A stretch of 64,000 nucleotides of DNA, from positions 6,209,230 to 6,273,229 of the forward strand of contig NZ_JADQDK010000001.1 in the NCBI RefSeq assembly GCF_019263705.2, given 5' to 3'. Under the pieces are notes generated by a model. That model worked only from the letters and a program-made list of their open reading frames with translations, did not search any database and had not been told where the DNA came from. This stretch comes from Pseudonocardia abyssalis. GTDB taxonomy: Bacteria; Actinomycetota; Actinomycetes; Mycobacteriales; Pseudonocardiaceae. This document shows positions 52,267-58,923 of the stretch, in pieces (the first letter of the stretch is position 1; each line of letters begins with the position of its first letter). Both the position numbers and the translations under genes were made by a program.

Positions 52267-52630
52267 GATCACCGTGCCCGCCGGCACGACCGTTCCCGAC
52301 CTCGTCGAGCGCGCGATGCTCCGGTGCTCGCAGGAGTACGGCGAGGCATTGGCCCTGCCCAGCGGCAGCTACGCCGAGCAGGCCCACCGCGCCGAGGCCC
52401 TGGCCGCGGTGTGCGAGCGCCGCGCCCGCTGGTGGGGCGTGCTCCTGCGGTGGATCTTCTCTACCGACTGCACCTTGCCGTGGGTGTTCGGCGCCGCCGT
52501 ACTCGACGCGCGCCGGCGCGACGAGGACGACGCCCGGTTCTGGCGCAGCACCGCCGCCGACTGGCACGCCGAGCACACCGCCCGCGTGATCGGCGACCCG
52601 TTCGACCGCACGTCCGGGAGGGCGTCATGA
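52256..52630 (+). CDS. AICE-conserved hypothetical protein
   Basis: A 124-residue, mainly helical soluble protein (VPDLVERAMLRCSQEYGEAL, YAEQAHRAEALAAVCERRAR, TAADWHAEHTARVIGDPFDR). I do not recognise a characterised family. It begins inside the end of the Pra-like gene (ATG 52,256; stop of the previous gene at 52,266) and its stop overlaps the next start (ATGA). Tight coupling suggests a role in element maintenance or transfer. Confidence 0.65.
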   Translation: MLREITVPAGTTVPDLVERAMLRCSQEYGEALALPSGSYAEQAHRAEALAAVCERRARWWGVLLRWIFSTDCTLPWVFGAAVLDARRRDEDDARFWRSTAADWHAEHTARVIGDPFDRTSGRAS

Positions 52631-52998
52631 ACGGCATCGACGAGCAGCGCTCCCCGGCCCTGGACCGGGCCGCCGAGGGCACCGACGGGTGGGGGCAGGT
52701 CGTGCGCCACCAGCGGCACGCGACTCCTGATCACGCCGACTTCTACGCCCTGGCCGGCGAGATCGTCACGACCCTGCACGCGCTCGACGACCTCGCCGAG
52801 GTCCTGGCCGGCCAGGTCGCCGGCTACGCGCAGGGCCGGCCCGTCTACGACGACACCCGCACCGTCGACCCGGCCGCCCGGCTCGCCGAGGCCACGGCCC
52901 TGCTGCGCGACACCCGCAAGGGCCTGCGCACGACCGTGGTGCCGGCGAACCGGTTCTGGTCCGCCATCGGCCACATCGGAACGGAGACGACGCCATGA
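52627..52998 (+). CDS. AICE-conserved hypothetical protein
   Basis: A 123-residue protein with helical segments around FYALAGEIVTTLHALDDLAE and ARLAEATALLRDTRKGLRTT, and a C-terminal VPANRFWSAIGHIG. The pattern is typical of small proteins between pra and tra genes in AICEs; no function is known. Overlaps on both sides are four bases (ATGA). Confidence 0.6.
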   Translation: MNGIDEQRSPALDRAAEGTDGWGQVVRHQRHATPDHADFYALAGEIVTTLHALDDLAEVLAGQVAGYAQGRPVYDDTRTVDPAARLAEATALLRDTRKGLRTTVVPANRFWSAIGHIGTETTP

Positions 52999-53177
52999 GC
53001 CACGCCATGCGCACCGACCGCCGCAACCGCCGCGCCCCGGTTGACCGCTGCGAGGTCTGCTGCGCCGTCCTCGGCCGCCGCCCGCAGCCCCACCGTCGCC
53101 GCTGCGCCGACCACCTCGCCCAACTCGCCCTCGTGCCCATGCGGGCCGTCGGCCGACGCACCCGGAGGGCCGCATGA
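52995..53177 (+). CDS. Small basic zinc-ribbon-like protein
   Basis: A 60-residue Arg-rich protein with DRCEVCCAVLGRR and a later RRCADHL, giving a CxxC...CxxH arrangement that could bind zinc. Short length and basic charge fit a nucleic-acid-binding accessory. It overlaps both neighbours by four bases, which supports it being translated. Confidence 0.5.
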   Translation: MSHAMRTDRRNRRAPVDRCEVCCAVLGRRPQPHRRRCADHLAQLALVPMRAVGRRTRRAA

Positions 53178-53803
53178 ACCGCCGCACCGACCCGGACCGC
53201 TTCGCCCGCTCGGAGCCGTTCGAGGTCTTCACCCGCCCACAGCGCTCGCGCCCGGCCCGCCTCGCTGGCCTCCTGATCCGCCGCCGCGCCGAGATCGCCG
53301 TCATCGTCGCCGGGCTGCTCGCCTGGTCCTGGCTCACCGAGCACCTGCCCACCTGGGGCGCCGGTCTCGTCCTCGGCATCCCGGCCCTGGCGGCGATCGC
53401 GGTCCCGGCCAGCCGGCGCTACCTGCACCGCCGCACGCTGGCCATGCTCACCCGCCACCGGCTCCGCTCGGTGTTCGTGCAGCGCCGCGTCATGAACTGG
53501 ACCGGGAACCTGCCGGTCCTGCTCTGGTCGCGCCCGACCCCGGTCGGGGAACGAGTGTGGGTGCTGCTGCGCGCCGGGATCGACGGCACCGACATCGAAC
53601 GCAACCTCGCGCACATCGCCTCGGGATGCTTCGCCCGTGACGCCCGGATCAACGTCACCCGCCGGATGACAGCGCTGGTCCTGGTCGACGTCATCCGCCG
53701 CGACCCGCTCAGCGGCCCGGCCGCCCAGCTGGCCGCCCACACGACACCGCGCCCGGTCGCCCGGCCGGTCCTGCACAGCGTGCCCACCCAGAAGGGAGCC
53801 TGA
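53174..53803 (+). CDS. Membrane/linker partner of the FtsK-like transfer protein
   Basis: A 209-residue protein with two adjacent membrane helices (EIAVIVAGLLAWSWL and LVLGIPALAAIAVPA). A cytoplasmic part follows (RVWVLLRAGIDGTDIERNLA and RMTALVLVDVIRRDPLSG), which in longer AICE transfer proteins directly precedes the ATPase domain. The motor domain follows as a separate gene 2 bp downstream. It probably anchors the FtsK-like ring at the membrane. Confidence 0.7.
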   Translation: MNRRTDPDRFARSEPFEVFTRPQRSRPARLAGLLIRRRAEIAVIVAGLLAWSWLTEHLPTWGAGLVLGIPALAAIAVPASRRYLHRRTLAMLTRHRLRSVFVQRRVMNWTGNLPVLLWSRPTPVGERVWVLLRAGIDGTDIERNLAHIASGCFARDARINVTRRMTALVLVDVIRRDPLSGPAAQLAAHTTPRPVARPVLHSVPTQKGA

Positions 53804-53805
53804 CC

Positions 53806-54618
53806 ATGCGCGCCATCCGCCGCCGATTCCGCCCGCGCGCCTGCCCGATCGACCTCGCGCCCACCTCGATCTGGGACCCGATCCGGCTCGGGATCGACGA
53901 GAACGCCTGCCCCGTCGACATCACGCTCATCTACCGCAACATCCTGCTGGCCGGGGAGCCCGGCGCCGGCAAGTCCGGCGGGCTGAACCGGATCACCGCA
54001 CACGCCGCCCTCGCGACCGACTGCCGGCTGTGGCTGATGGACGGCAAGCGCGTCGAACTCGGCCTCTGGCGACGCGCCACCGACCGGTTCGTCGGCCCCG
54101 ACCTCGCCGAGGCCATCGACGCGCTCGGGGAGCTGCAGGCCGAGATGGACCGCCGCTACGACCAGCTCGACGCCGACAGCGCACGGCAGATCGAGCGCAA
54201 CGACTGGACCGACGCGATCATGCTCGTGATCGACGAACTCGCCTACTACTCGGCCACGGCGGGGGACAAGAAGCAGCGCGACCAGTTCTCGCTGCTGCTG
54301 CGCGACATCGTCGCCCGCGGCCGCGCCGCCGGCATCATCGCCGTGGCCGCCACCCAGCGCCCCAGCCACGACATCATCCCGGTCTCCTTGCGGGACCTGT
54401 TCGGCTACCGGCTCGCGTTCCGCTGCACCACCGAGACCAGCTCGGACATCATCCTCGGCCACGGCTGGCACACCCGCGGCTTCGACGCCTCCACAATCGA
54501 CCCGGAGGACCGCGGCGTCGGCTGGCTGCTCGCCGAGGGCGGCATCCCGCGCCGGATGCGCTGCACCTGGCTCACCGACGCCGACATCGCGTCCGTCGTC
54601 GCGGCGGTGACCTCGTGA
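53806..54618 (+). CDS. traB: FtsK/SpoIIIE-type DNA translocase, TraB-like
   Basis: A 270-residue RecA-like motor. Walker A is AGEPGAGKSGGLNRIT, substrate-side DGKRVELGLW, Walker B MLVIDELAYYS and the following sensor IAVAATQRPSHDIIPV. In streptomycete elements one such hexameric pump moves double-stranded DNA between mycelial cells. The usual N-terminal membrane helices are in the preceding gene. No C-terminal winged-helix DNA-recognition domain is visible; the protein ends at DADIASVVAAVTS. Confidence 0.88.
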   Translation: MRAIRRRFRPRACPIDLAPTSIWDPIRLGIDENACPVDITLIYRNILLAGEPGAGKSGGLNRITAHAALATDCRLWLMDGKRVELGLWRRATDRFVGPDLAEAIDALGELQAEMDRRYDQLDADSARQIERNDWTDAIMLVIDELAYYSATAGDKKQRDQFSLLLRDIVARGRAAGIIAVAATQRPSHDIIPVSLRDLFGYRLAFRCTTETSSDIILGHGWHTRGFDASTIDPEDRGVGWLLAEGGIPRRMRCTWLTDADIASVVAAVTS

Positions 54619-54854
54619 ACGAGTACCGCCTGATCATGACCAGCATCGCTGGCTTCTGCGGGCTCTGCGCCGCGTCGGGCGTGTGGCCCGCCATCGACAC
54701 CGTGATGACCGCCGGCCTGCTCGGCCTCGCCGGCCTGGCCCTCGCCGGCCACCTCGCCCGGGCCACCGTCCGAGAGCTGCGGTTCCGCCGCTACCTGAAC
54801 AACCTGGACGCCCACGACGCGGCCCGCCCCACCCGAGAGGAGATCCCGGCATGA
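54615..54854 (+). CDS. Small membrane protein, SpdA/SpdB-like position
   Basis: A 79-residue protein with one or two hydrophobic segments (IMTSIAGFCGLCAASGVWPA and LLGLAGLALAGHLARATV) and a polar tail. GTG at 54,615 overlaps the TraB-like stop and its stop overlaps repSA. In streptomycete elements small membrane (Spd) proteins downstream of traB promote spread within mycelium; homology at sequence level is not evident here. Confidence 0.6.
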   Translation: MNEYRLIMTSIAGFCGLCAASGVWPAIDTVMTAGLLGLAGLALAGHLARATVRELRFRRYLNNLDAHDAARPTREEIPA

Positions 54855-56485
54855 CCCCACCCGTGAAGATCGTCGCCCCGCTCGCCCGGGAGCTGGCCGA
54901 GGCCGCCGCCACCGAGGTCGGCGCCTGCCTCCGCCCGCTCGCCGTCCGCCGGATCGACACCCAGACCGGCGCCCGCATGGCCGTCCCGATCCCGTGCGGC
55001 GCGACCCGGGCCAGTAAGTGCCCGCCGTGCGCCGAGCGCGCCCGCCGGCTGCGGATGTGGCAGGCGCAGGAGGGATGGCACCTCGACACCGACCCGGAGA
55101 TCGTCACCGCCGAACCGACCGCCGAGCAGCTCGCCGTGATCGGCTACCGGGCCGACCTTGAGTCCGCCCGCGCCGCCGCGCTCGCCGAGAACGACACCGC
55201 CGCCGTGACCGACCTGGACCGCGCCATCGGCGACGCCGACGACATGGTCCGGGCGGCCGGCGCCCGCGGCAGCACCCGCCCACCGGGGGAGCGCAAGCCC
55301 CGTCGCGTCCGCTCCACGCGCCGCCGGCAGGACGCACCGAACCTGCCCCGGCTGCCCGTCGCCGCCCGCACCGTCGGCCGGACCTTCGACACCCCCGACG
55401 GCCGGCGCTACCGGCCCTCGACGTTCCTGACCCTCACCCTGCCCTCCTACGGCCGGGTCTACTCCGACGGCTCACCCGTCGACCCCGACCGCTACGACTA
55501 TCGCCGCGCGGCCCGCGACGCGATCCACTTCGGCGACCTCGTGGACCGGTTCTGGCAGAACCTGCGCCGCGCCGTCGGGTGGAACGTGCAGTACTTCGCC
55601 GCCGTCGAACCGCAGCGCCGGGGCGCCCCGCACCTGCACGCCGCCGTCCGCGGCACCATCCCGCGCAAGCTCCTGCGCCAGGTCGCCGCCGCCACCTACC
55701 ACCAGGTCTGGTGGCCGGCGCACGACGAACCCACCTACTCACCCGACCGGCCGCCGATCTGGGACGAGACCCGCGAGATCCCCTGCTACATCGACCCCGA
55801 CACCGGCCGGCCACTGCGCGCCTGGGACGACGTCCTCGACGAGCTCGCGAGGGACAAGGCCGCGCCGCCCGCACACGTGGTCCAGTTCGGCAGCCAGGTC
55901 GACGTGCAAGGCGTCCTCGGCGACACCGAGCAGGCCGGCCAATGCCTGCGCTACCTCGTGAAGTACCTGACCAAGTCCCTCGACGAGTGCCACGAACCCG
56001 ACTCCACCTCCGCGATCGCGCACGTCGACCGGCTCGCCGACGCGCTGCGCTACGAACCGTGCTCGCCCACCTGCGCCAACTGGCTGCTCTACGGCGTCGC
56101 ACCCGAGAACGCGAAAGCCGGTCTCGTGCCCGGGCTGTGCAAGGGCAAGGCGCACAAGCGCGAGAACCTCGGCTACGGCGGCCGGCGCTGCCTGGTCTCG
56201 CGCAAGTGGGCTGGGCGCAACCTCACCGAGCACCGCACCGAACGCCGCGAGCACGTGCTCCGCACCCTAGGTGTCGTCGGCGCTGCGGTCGAACAGTCGA
56301 CACCGGACGGAGAGCGGGAGCGCTACACCTGGGAGCCGATCCGGCCCACCGACCCCGACCAGCCCGACCGGCTCGAACTGCTGCTCCGGCTGATCTCCGA
56401 ACGCAAGCGATGGCGCGAGCAGTACGAATGCGCCCGCGACCAGGTCGCCGAGCTTCCGGCAACCGACGATCAACCGGCGGCGTAG
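54851..56485 (+). CDS. repSA: Replication initiator, RepSA-like
   Basis: A 544-residue rolling-circle-type initiator of the pSAM2 RepSA family. A Cys motif (SKCPPCAERARRLRMW) near residue 60 may bind zinc. The central part holds YRPSTFLTLTLPSYGRV, NVQYFAAVEPQRRGAPHLHA with the metal-binding H-x-H, and later YLVKYLTKSLDECH. The C-terminal basic region follows GRRCLVSRKWAGRNL. It would nick the element and start replication after excision. ATG overlaps the preceding gene (ATGA). Confidence 0.85.
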   Translation: MTPPVKIVAPLARELAEAAATEVGACLRPLAVRRIDTQTGARMAVPIPCGATRASKCPPCAERARRLRMWQAQEGWHLDTDPEIVTAEPTAEQLAVIGYRADLESARAAALAENDTAAVTDLDRAIGDADDMVRAAGARGSTRPPGERKPRRVRSTRRRQDAPNLPRLPVAARTVGRTFDTPDGRRYRPSTFLTLTLPSYGRVYSDGSPVDPDRYDYRRAARDAIHFGDLVDRFWQNLRRAVGWNVQYFAAVEPQRRGAPHLHAAVRGTIPRKLLRQVAAATYHQVWWPAHDEPTYSPDRPPIWDETREIPCYIDPDTGRPLRAWDDVLDELARDKAAPPAHVVQFGSQVDVQGVLGDTEQAGQCLRYLVKYLTKSLDECHEPDSTSAIAHVDRLADALRYEPCSPTCANWLLYGVAPENAKAGLVPGLCKGKAHKRENLGYGGRRCLVSRKWAGRNLTEHRTERREHVLRTLGVVGAAVEQSTPDGERERYTWEPIRPTDPDQPDRLELLLRLISERKRWREQYECARDQVAELPATDDQPAA

Positions 56486-56502
56486 GGGAGGAGGTGACAG
56501 CG

Positions 56503-56691
56503 ATGCAGGTCAAGAACCGGCTCTGGACTGTGCAGGACGTGGCCGACTACCTCGGCGTCCCGGTCGGCACGCTCTACGACTGGCGCTGCAAGGGCTACGG
56601 CCCGAAGGGCAAGCGGGTCGGGCGGTACCTCCGGTACGAGGAGACCGTTGTTCGGCAGTGGTTCGCCCAGCTCGACGGGGACGCCGCCTGA
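56503..56691 (+). CDS. xis: Excisionase
   Basis: A 62-residue MerR/AlpA-like winged-helix protein (LWTVQDVADYLGVPVGTLYD, then WRCKGYGPKGKRVGRYLRYE). It would bind the arms of the attachment sites and direct the integrase toward excision. A strong ribosome-binding site (GGGGAGGAGGTGA) precedes the ATG. Its stop shares bases with the integrase start (TGATG). Confidence 0.9.
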   Translation: MQVKNRLWTVQDVADYLGVPVGTLYDWRCKGYGPKGKRVGRYLRYEETVVRQWFAQLDGDAA

Positions 56692-57839
56692 TGGGCCGGC
56701 CCCCGCTCCCGATCGGGACGTACGGCCACATCCTGACCGTGCGCCTCGACCGGGAGCGGTACCGCTCGTGGGCCAACTACCGCGACTTCGACGGCGTCAC
56801 CCGCCGCGTGCAGCGCTTTGGCCCGACCAAGCTCGCCGCGGAGAACCGGCTCAAAGAGGCGATGCGTGATCGCAACCGCGTCGCCCTGGACGGCGAGATC
56901 ACCGGCGACACCCGCGTCAGGGTCGTCGCCGAGATGTGGTTCCGGGAGCTGGACGAGTCCGACCGCGCTCTGCGCACGAAGATCACCTATCGGGACGCCT
57001 GGCGACGCTCGGTCGAGCCGGCGGTGGGGGAGCTGCGGCTGAGCGACCTCCGGGTGTCGACAGTGGACCGCGTCATCCGGGAGATCCGGCAACGGCGCGG
57101 CTCGGCGTCCGCGCACCACGCCAAGGTGGTCCTCTCGGGCATCCTCGGCCTGGCCGTGCGTCACGACGCGCTCGACGCCAACCCGGTCCGTGAGCTGACA
57201 CCGGCCCGGAAGTCCAAGCCGGCGCGCGAGGCGATGACGCTCACCGAAGACGGGCTGATCCGGCTACAGGCCTTCCTCGCCGAGTCCGACGACGCGGGCA
57301 AGTACGACCTCCGCGACCTCGTCGACGCGCTGTCGGGACTCGGGTGCCGCATCGGGGAGTTGCTGGCGCTCGACTGGACCCGCGTCGACGACAAGGCCCG
57401 CACGCTCGCGTTCGAGGGCACGGTGATCCGGGTTCCGGGGGAGGGCCTGATCGTCCAGCCGCACACCAAGGTGCGGGCCAGCATGCGCACGATCACCCCG
57501 CCGGCCTGGTTGATGGAGCTGCTCGTGAAGCGGCACGCGGACTCGCACGGCCTGTGGGTGTTCCCCTCCACCGCCGGGACCCTGCGCGACCCGGACAACA
57601 CACGCAAGCAGCTGCGCCAGACCGTGGCCGGCACGGAGTGGGAGGGCCTTCACCCACACGCCTTCCGACACCTCGTCGCGACCCGGCTGGATGCCGAGGG
57701 GCTGTCCGCTCGGGAGATCGCCGATTACCTCGGCCACGAGCGCATCTCCATGACCCAGGACGTCTACATGACCCGCCGCGTGGCCGGCGCCGCCGCGTCC
57801 ACCGCACTCGACCGCTTCGCACCAGCGCGTAAACGGTAG
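56691..57839 (+). CDS. int: Tyrosine recombinase integrase
   Basis: A 382-residue site-specific recombinase. It has an N-terminal arm-binding part, a SAM-like core-binding domain (about 65-170) and the catalytic domain with Arg in GLGCRIGELLALDW, Lys in TKVRASMRTI, H-x-x-R in HPHAFRHLVATRL, His in YLGHERIS and the nucleophile in MTQDVYMTR. All catalytic residues are present. ATG at 56,691 matches the usual pSAM2-type start (GRPPLPIGTYG). It lies 58 bp from the tRNA-overlapping attachment site, as expected. Confidence 0.93.
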   Translation: MGRPPLPIGTYGHILTVRLDRERYRSWANYRDFDGVTRRVQRFGPTKLAAENRLKEAMRDRNRVALDGEITGDTRVRVVAEMWFRELDESDRALRTKITYRDAWRRSVEPAVGELRLSDLRVSTVDRVIREIRQRRGSASAHHAKVVLSGILGLAVRHDALDANPVRELTPARKSKPAREAMTLTEDGLIRLQAFLAESDDAGKYDLRDLVDALSGLGCRIGELLALDWTRVDDKARTLAFEGTVIRVPGEGLIVQPHTKVRASMRTITPPAWLMELLVKRHADSHGLWVFPSTAGTLRDPDNTRKQLRQTVAGTEWEGLHPHAFRHLVATRLDAEGLSAREIADYLGHERISMTQDVYMTRRVAGAAASTALDRFAPARKR

Positions 57840-57860
57840 GTACTCGGTAGATGGATCTTG
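57835..57860. other. Candidate integrase arm-type site (right)
   Basis: GGTAGGTA, then GATGGATCTTG, closely resembling 48,059-48,085 at the other end. In the excised circle both would flank attP. It overlaps the int stop codon. Confidence 0.3.
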
Positions 57861-57897
57861 CATGCGTTTGCAGGCCATCGCGCTGACCTGGTGGTGT

Positions 57898-57935
57898 GTG
57901 CCCCCGGCAGGACTCGAACCTGCGACCTAGAGATT
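57898..57935 (-). repeat. attR: element-supplied 3' half of tRNA-Arg
   Basis: These 38 bases repeat 47,913-47,950 with one mismatch (57,904 C against 47,919 T). This copy completes the functional tRNA gene; the C gives a U.G wobble in the acceptor stem. Confidence 0.9.
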
Positions 57936-57972
57936 AGAAGGCTCTTGCTCTATCCAGCTGAGCTACGAGGGC
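57899..57972 (-). tRNA. tRNA-Arg(UCU)
   Basis: The minus strand folds as a 74-nt tRNA without encoded CCA. The acceptor stem is GCCCTCG/CGGGGGC with a T.G pair at position 5-68, the D stem is GCTC/GAGC, and the loop CTTCTAA gives anticodon TCT. The T stem is GCAGG/CCTGC with loop TTCGAGT, and the discriminator is A. The anticodon stem has one C-T mismatch next to the loop. Its 3' half is derived from the integrated element. Confidence 0.92.
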
Positions 57973-58093
57973 CGGGACGGACGAACCGCCCGCTGAAAGC
58001 GTAGCGGGCCCCGCACGCACTCCGCGCGGCGAGCAGGACCTCTCCCGGGTGTCGTCGTGGTGGCCGATGTCGACCCCATGAGAAGGTGTGCCC

Positions 58094-58894
58094 ATGCCCC
58101 TGACGCTGCGCTCGGCGGCCGGGTCCGACGTGGGTCGGCGCCGTCCGTTGAACCAGGACTCCGCGGTCACGAGTCCGCGCCTGCTCGCCGTCGCCGACGG
58201 TATGGGTGGGCACGCGCACGGTGAGGTGGCCAGTTCCGTCGCCGTGACGGCGTTGGCCGACCTCGACAAGGACCTCGCCGGCACCGACCTCGCGGGCCTC
58301 GACCTGCTCGGCGTGCTGGCCAGGGCAGTCACCGCCGCGGCCGACCGGCTCACCGGCCTCGCGCGCGAGAACACCGCGCTGCGCGGGTCGGGCACCACGG
58401 TCGTCGCCCTGCTCTTCGACGGGGGTCGGGTCGGGATCCTGCACGTCGGCGACTCGCGCGCCTACCTCGTACGCGAGGGGGAGCTGCTGCGTCTCACCCG
58501 CGACCACACGCTGGTGCAGGCCCTGGTCGACGAGGGACGCATCTCGCTCGAGGAGGCGCGGGAGCATCCGCGCCGGTCGATGCTGATGCGGACGCTGCAG
58601 GACGGCAACACCGTCGAGCCGGACCTGTTCCACCACGAGGCCGAGCCGGGCGACCGCTACCTGGTGTGCTCCGACGGGGTCACCGCGGTGCTCGGCGACG
58701 ACGAGATCCTCGAGGTGCTGACGTCGGCGGGCGACCCGCAGGCGGTGGTGGAGCGGCTGATCGAGCTCTCCAACGACGGCGGCGGGCCCGACAACATCAC
58801 CTGCGTCGTGGCCGACGTCGTCGACGGCGACGAGCCGGTTTCCGACGCGGGCCCGGAGCTGGTCGGGGCCGCCGCGGTCGCGCCGCCCGACTGA
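58094..58894 (+). CDS. PP2C-type serine/threonine protein phosphatase
   Basis: A 266-residue metal-dependent phosphatase. Motifs are SDVGRRRPLNQDSAV, LLAVADGMGGHAHGEVASS, VGILHVGDSRAYLVREGELL, LVCSDGVTAVLGDDEILEVL and the final GGGPDNITCVVADV, covering all metal-binding aspartates. It has no membrane segment, unlike PstP, so it is a soluble phosphatase that would reverse Ser/Thr kinases. ATG at 58,094 has GAGAAGG at a proper distance. The GGDEF-EAL gene begins 29 bp downstream and may be co-transcribed. Confidence 0.9.
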   Translation: MPLTLRSAAGSDVGRRRPLNQDSAVTSPRLLAVADGMGGHAHGEVASSVAVTALADLDKDLAGTDLAGLDLLGVLARAVTAAADRLTGLARENTALRGSGTTVVALLFDGGRVGILHVGDSRAYLVREGELLRLTRDHTLVQALVDEGRISLEEAREHPRRSMLMRTLQDGNTVEPDLFHHEAEPGDRYLVCSDGVTAVLGDDEILEVLTSAGDPQAVVERLIELSNDGGGPDNITCVVADVVDGDEPVSDAGPELVGAAAVAPPD

Positions 58895-58923
58895 TCGAGC
58901 CGGACGGCCCGACTGTTGGCAGG

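Larger units (their letters stand above)
47951..57935. mobile_element. pSAM2-type actinomycete integrative and conjugative element (AICE)
   Basis: About 10 kb are bounded by direct repeats of the 3' half of tRNA-Arg, with the intact tRNA at the right end. It contains the complete AICE set in one strand order: KorSA-like GntR repressor (divergent), Pra-like activator, small proteins, split TraB/FtsK, RepSA-like initiator, Xis and Int next to attR. Cargo at the left end is a DUF732-like lipoprotein, a DUF4365 protein and, behind the repressor, a DMT transporter. All core genes appear intact, so excision and transfer as double-stranded DNA by a single FtsK-like motor are plausible. Confidence 0.92.
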
